DNA of 64,000 bases, from the NCBI RefSeq assembly GCF_964355755.1, contig NC_092680.1, forward strand, positions 19,383,001 to 19,447,000, in the 5' to 3' direction. Origin of the DNA: Antedon mediterranea (Eukaryota; Echinodermata; Crinoidea; Comatulida; Antedonidae). The notes under the pieces are model-generated. The model saw only the letters and a list, made by a program, of their open reading frames with translations. It was not told the origin of the DNA and ran no database searches. Made by a program: the position numbers and the translations under genes. Shown piece by piece: positions 60,458 through 64,000 of this stretch (position 1 is its first letter; every line of letters starts with the position of its first letter).

Positions 60458-60548
60458 AGTTTACTTTTATATTTGTTGCTACCATATTTGAGATATAAGA
60501 ACATTAACAAGAACATTCAACAATTCTAGAACTGCATCAACAACCGAT

Positions 60549-60620
60549 TCCTTGGTAGTATAGTGGTGAGTATCTCCGCCTGTCACGCGGAAGACCGGGG
60601 TTCAATTCCCCGCCAGGGAG
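60549..60620 (+). tRNA. tRNA-Asp (GTC), array copy 7
   Basis: Identical in sequence to copy 2 over the 72-nt tRNA. All stems and both internal promoter boxes intact. Confidence 0.95.
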
Positions 60621-60710
60621 TGTTTACTTTTAAGTTTTTTGCATATTCGAGATATAATTATAAGAATATTTGCAAGAAAATGTTAAAATAATAAAAGTGC
60701 ATCAACCGAT

Positions 60711-60726
60711 TCCTTGCCAGGAAGAG
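60711..60726 (+). pseudogene. tRNA-Asp deletion remnant, array copy 8
   Basis: TCCTTG is joined directly to CCAGGAAG in the normal flanking context (CAACCGA before, AGTTTA after), so the whole interior of the tRNA was deleted and only the acceptor arms remain. Confidence 0.8.
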
Positions 60727-60780
60727 TTTAATTTTATATTTGTTTTGCTACAGATATGCCTATAAGAATATCAACAAGAA

Positions 60781-63700
60781 AATGTTAAAATAATATACAG
60801 GGAGATGTTTTTTTTTAATGTTTGTCGTACCATTAGTGAAGAAGCAACAACAGATTTTAAAAATACCAAAATATTCACAATAAACAAACGCAATTTATCC
60901 AAAACAATATCTGAAATGTAATATTAATTATTTTAATGTACTTAAATGAATTCACATAACATATTTTGGTCACTGTCTACCCCAAATCTTAACATATTAT
61001 TAAATTAATACATTTTTCATCATCAAAGAAACTATCTTACCAGTAACGACACAATGCCTTATTTTTACTTTACATTATTCGGACTAGCACCAATGCTACA
61101 GCTGCTTATAAACAGTAACTAACAGACAATATAATACTTTTTGTATATGAATTAGGAATCGTGTCAAAACTATTCTACTGCAGTTACTGCAGAAATACAT
61201 TGTTTACTGAAAAAATATGCAATCATATGCATTTTGTTTGCAGACGAAGCTCGCTGGGTCTTGCTAATGCTAATTGCATACTAAAGTTAAACCATGGACC
61301 TATGGTTAAACCGATAAAGAGTAAACAAAGTTACTGGAGTAGTATAATTTTGACATGTTTTAATAGAAATACTGCATTTGCGGGAAACACGCACATTTAC
61401 AAAGCTGCTTTGATTAACAAAACAAAAAATATATAAAAATTTAAACTTCATAAATATGTAGTGTATAATACTGTTTGTTTTAATTTTTTAATTTGGAATA
61501 TTACAAAAAAAAAATTAATATAAGTAAAACAATAAAGTTATCTTATAAAACGTCTTTAACAGTTATGAGTATGACACCTTTGAATTCAAGGCGAAAGGAA
61601 AAACAACCCCATGGTACTTTCTACAGTAAAGCAGATTGCTAATGATGTTGCAGCGAGCGCCATTAATTCACACTCAATATACATTCTACCTATTATAATA
61701 GGAACACCTATTCTCAGAAAGCTCCCTTTGAAATGGTTGGGAGGAGTTTTCCTTTGTTTGGTGATCCCATTCATGCAGGTGCTTTAGTTTTTATTCACTT
61801 CCAATTCCAATATAAAGTATTTCATTGAATACCGCTGATATCAGATAACACTTGCTATTCAAATTTAAGTGTTTGCTTATCATTTTCTACAAAACTAGGT
61901 ACAAAACAGTGAAAATGAATTTTTTAACTGATTAAAACAAAAACGAAAGAATTCTTAGGAAAGCACTACATTAACTGTTCATTGAGAAAATATATAACAA
62001 ATTCAATGTACTACTAGTAACTACTTTTCTTTTGATCATTTTTACCCGTATTAGAAAAATATATTACAGTGTAAATAAATGGATATTTCTTCTTTTTTTT
62101 ATTGAGACCCGTCCACTATTAATTCAATGTAAACAAAAACAGTTATGTTATTGCCAGATAGTATGCAACTCATACTAGCAGATTGTCAACAATACTTTTT
62201 TCAACTTTCCAAAAAATCAAACATCTTAGAAGGTGTCTGAGTTTCAAAGAAATACAATTGATTGAAACAGTATCGTATATTAAACACTTATCAACCAATT
62301 ACATTCCAAAAATGTAATTGGTACAGGAGGTGTCATAAAATCCACTTGTTCAAATATGAGTACCTTTGTAACAGATTAAATCAGTAGTTTTTTTAAGATT
62401 AACCCAAAAGCACATCATCAATTCAATCAAAGTTATTACATTTTCATAATTTGAAATAAAACACAGCTCAATATTAATTTAAGATTAACCATGATATTAA
62501 ATGTTAACGATTTACAGGAAAAGGTACTTGCTATCGTTATCATTTCAACTTGATCGTTTTCAAACGATCGTTGCCGAACTGTTAACGATCAACGAGGATA
62601 GCGTCGAATAACATCGACAGGAAAACAGGCTTTAGATTGTAGTAGATCTCTTGCATGAAATATTCTGTAATGAAACATTCAAATGTTGCAATTAATTTAT
62701 GTACCTTTTTTGCTTTGTCAAGTCAAACACGCAGATTATTTATATTATCCCATATCCATACATTCTTACACCAGATTGTGAACGCCTTTGATCGAAATAC
62801 CTTACTTTATATGCAAATTACAAACTTAAATCTTTTAATACAACTTGCCTTTTTTTTTGCCTTTAGCAACCATTAAAACTACAACACTATTTCATAATCT
62901 TCGCACCAATTCCTGTACTCATAAATTTAGTTTATACAAAGCCAGATTACAAATAATCGCTCTTTAAATATTTTGCCAACAGCAACAATCAAAATATGAA
63001 TAACATTAAATGTATTATTACTTATAAAATATATTTACAATTCCATATTCTAGGCTCCAAGATCCTTGTACTCAAATATTGTGCTTTATACAACATTTTG
63101 CATATTAACAATATGCCTAAGGAGTATCTTTAATACATAACCCTTTTTCATATGTGTAGAATTTACAGATTCTGGAATAAGCCCACAAAATTGAAAAAAA
63201 GAGCCCACCAGCATATTTTGTATAGTATTCATATAGAAAAGTTATTATTAAATTTACTTGCATGTTTGGGGTGGGTTATATATTTGGGTGTTGCCCGTTC
63301 CAGACTTATATAAAAATGTATTGCAAAGAGATATACTGTATTCCCCACTACAATAGCAACATATATAAGAGAGATAGTATAGTGAACATATACAGTATAT
63401 GTTATAACTGAGCACAATTGAAGGATGCCAGCTTTTTATTTTGACCAGTACAGTACTGTATTTTCATTATTGGGTATTATCTTCTTTCTGCTCGAACATT
63501 CCAAAAGTATGGTCATCATAATATTATTATGATAAAGTGAAATATTTGAAATAAAATTAACACTATATAAAAATTATTCATACAAGTTAATGTTGATATA
63601 TATAATAAATTGGAATTAGTTAAGAAATACAATTTTTTTTCAAGTTGCACACAGTGACAATGTACACTTTATACAGTGTTATTACATGTTAGTATGTTCC

Positions 63701-64000
63701 TTTTAATGTGTACCTTTTGATCGATTACAACTATACATTGGACAGCAGGCTATGAGCAAAAACAATAAATGTTTTTTTCTCCAAAATGTTATACTTTGTT
63801 GGGAATTTCTTTTACTGAATTTCATACAAAAATAGCTCATCTAAAATCTTCCCAAAAAAAGTAGTGCTTGCAAAGTCTGTAGGGCCTACCAACAAGGATT
63901 TAAACTGCCCACCAATCAGTGGTGTTTGATTATCGTCCTATACGTAACCCAGGATTCCATTCAAATATCGTTGTACAGACCGGAATTCGATTTGCCGACC
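60781..64000. other. Right-end spacer
   Basis: AT-rich without supported genes. A perfect hairpin, ACCAATTACATT / AATGTAATTGGT with a 5-nt loop, lies at 62294..62322, and a GATCGTTTTC...AACGATC cluster near 62550..62600. Confidence 0.4.

Larger units (their letters stand above)
59568..60780 (+). repeat. Tandem array of eight tRNA-Asp units, period about 162 bp
   Basis: Unit starts are 170, 161, 161, 161, 166, 162 and 162 bp apart. Spacers alternate between two types, TTTTGCATATTCGA (after copies 2, 5, 7) and TTGCTACC(A/G)TATTTGAGA (after copies 1, 3, 6); the spacer after copy 4 is a hybrid. Confidence 0.92.

Overview
This 64 kb window is AT-rich eukaryotic nuclear DNA from an animal. The genes are split by short introns with GT..AG borders, the spacers hold many short inverted-repeat elements and tRNA-derived SINEs, and there is a tandem tRNA-Asp array. 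The gene content (CYP2-like P450s, a PTCHD3-like protein, a Tigger/pogo transposase) and the TAGGCCTA-rich spacers suggest a marine invertebrate, perhaps an echinoderm. That placement is a guess from style, not from an alignment.

Layout. 0-10.5 kb: three cytochrome P450 genes of one subfamily, each with three coding exons and both introns in phase 1. The first is on the + strand and loses its start to the window edge. The other two are a recent tandem duplicate on the - strand. 10.5-15.5 kb: spacer with several short inverted-repeat elements. 15.5-19.2 kb: a two-exon Patched-domain (PTCHD3-like) gene on the - strand; a duplicated hairpin/poly(A)-signal unit and a 28-bp minisatellite lie beyond its stop. 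19.2-23.5 kb: spacer with a second copy of a miniature element carrying AACCGGTT palindromes. 23.6-25.2 kb: an intact Tigger/pogo-type transposase ORF whose third catalytic aspartate is replaced by serine. 25-59.5 kb: almost gene-free and dominated by repeats. 59.5-60.7 kb: a tRNA-Asp(GTC) tandem array. 60.7-64 kb: spacer.

The most unusual structure is a large non-coding repeat present as two head-to-tail dimers (31.7-35.1 kb and 46.2-49.4 kb). Each monomer carries TGACGTCA (CRE-type) palindromes spaced almost exactly 177 bp apart inside diverged 177-bp repeats. The ends show short hairpins and sub-terminal inverted repeats reminiscent of Helentron/DINE-type rolling-circle elements. Head and body variants occur in all four combinations among the four monomers, which implies past recombination or gene conversion.

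The tRNA-Asp array also has higher-order structure: intact tRNAs are followed by one spacer type, and damaged tRNAs by another. Gene calls rest on motifs, splice sites and comparison between copies inside this window; no database search was possible.
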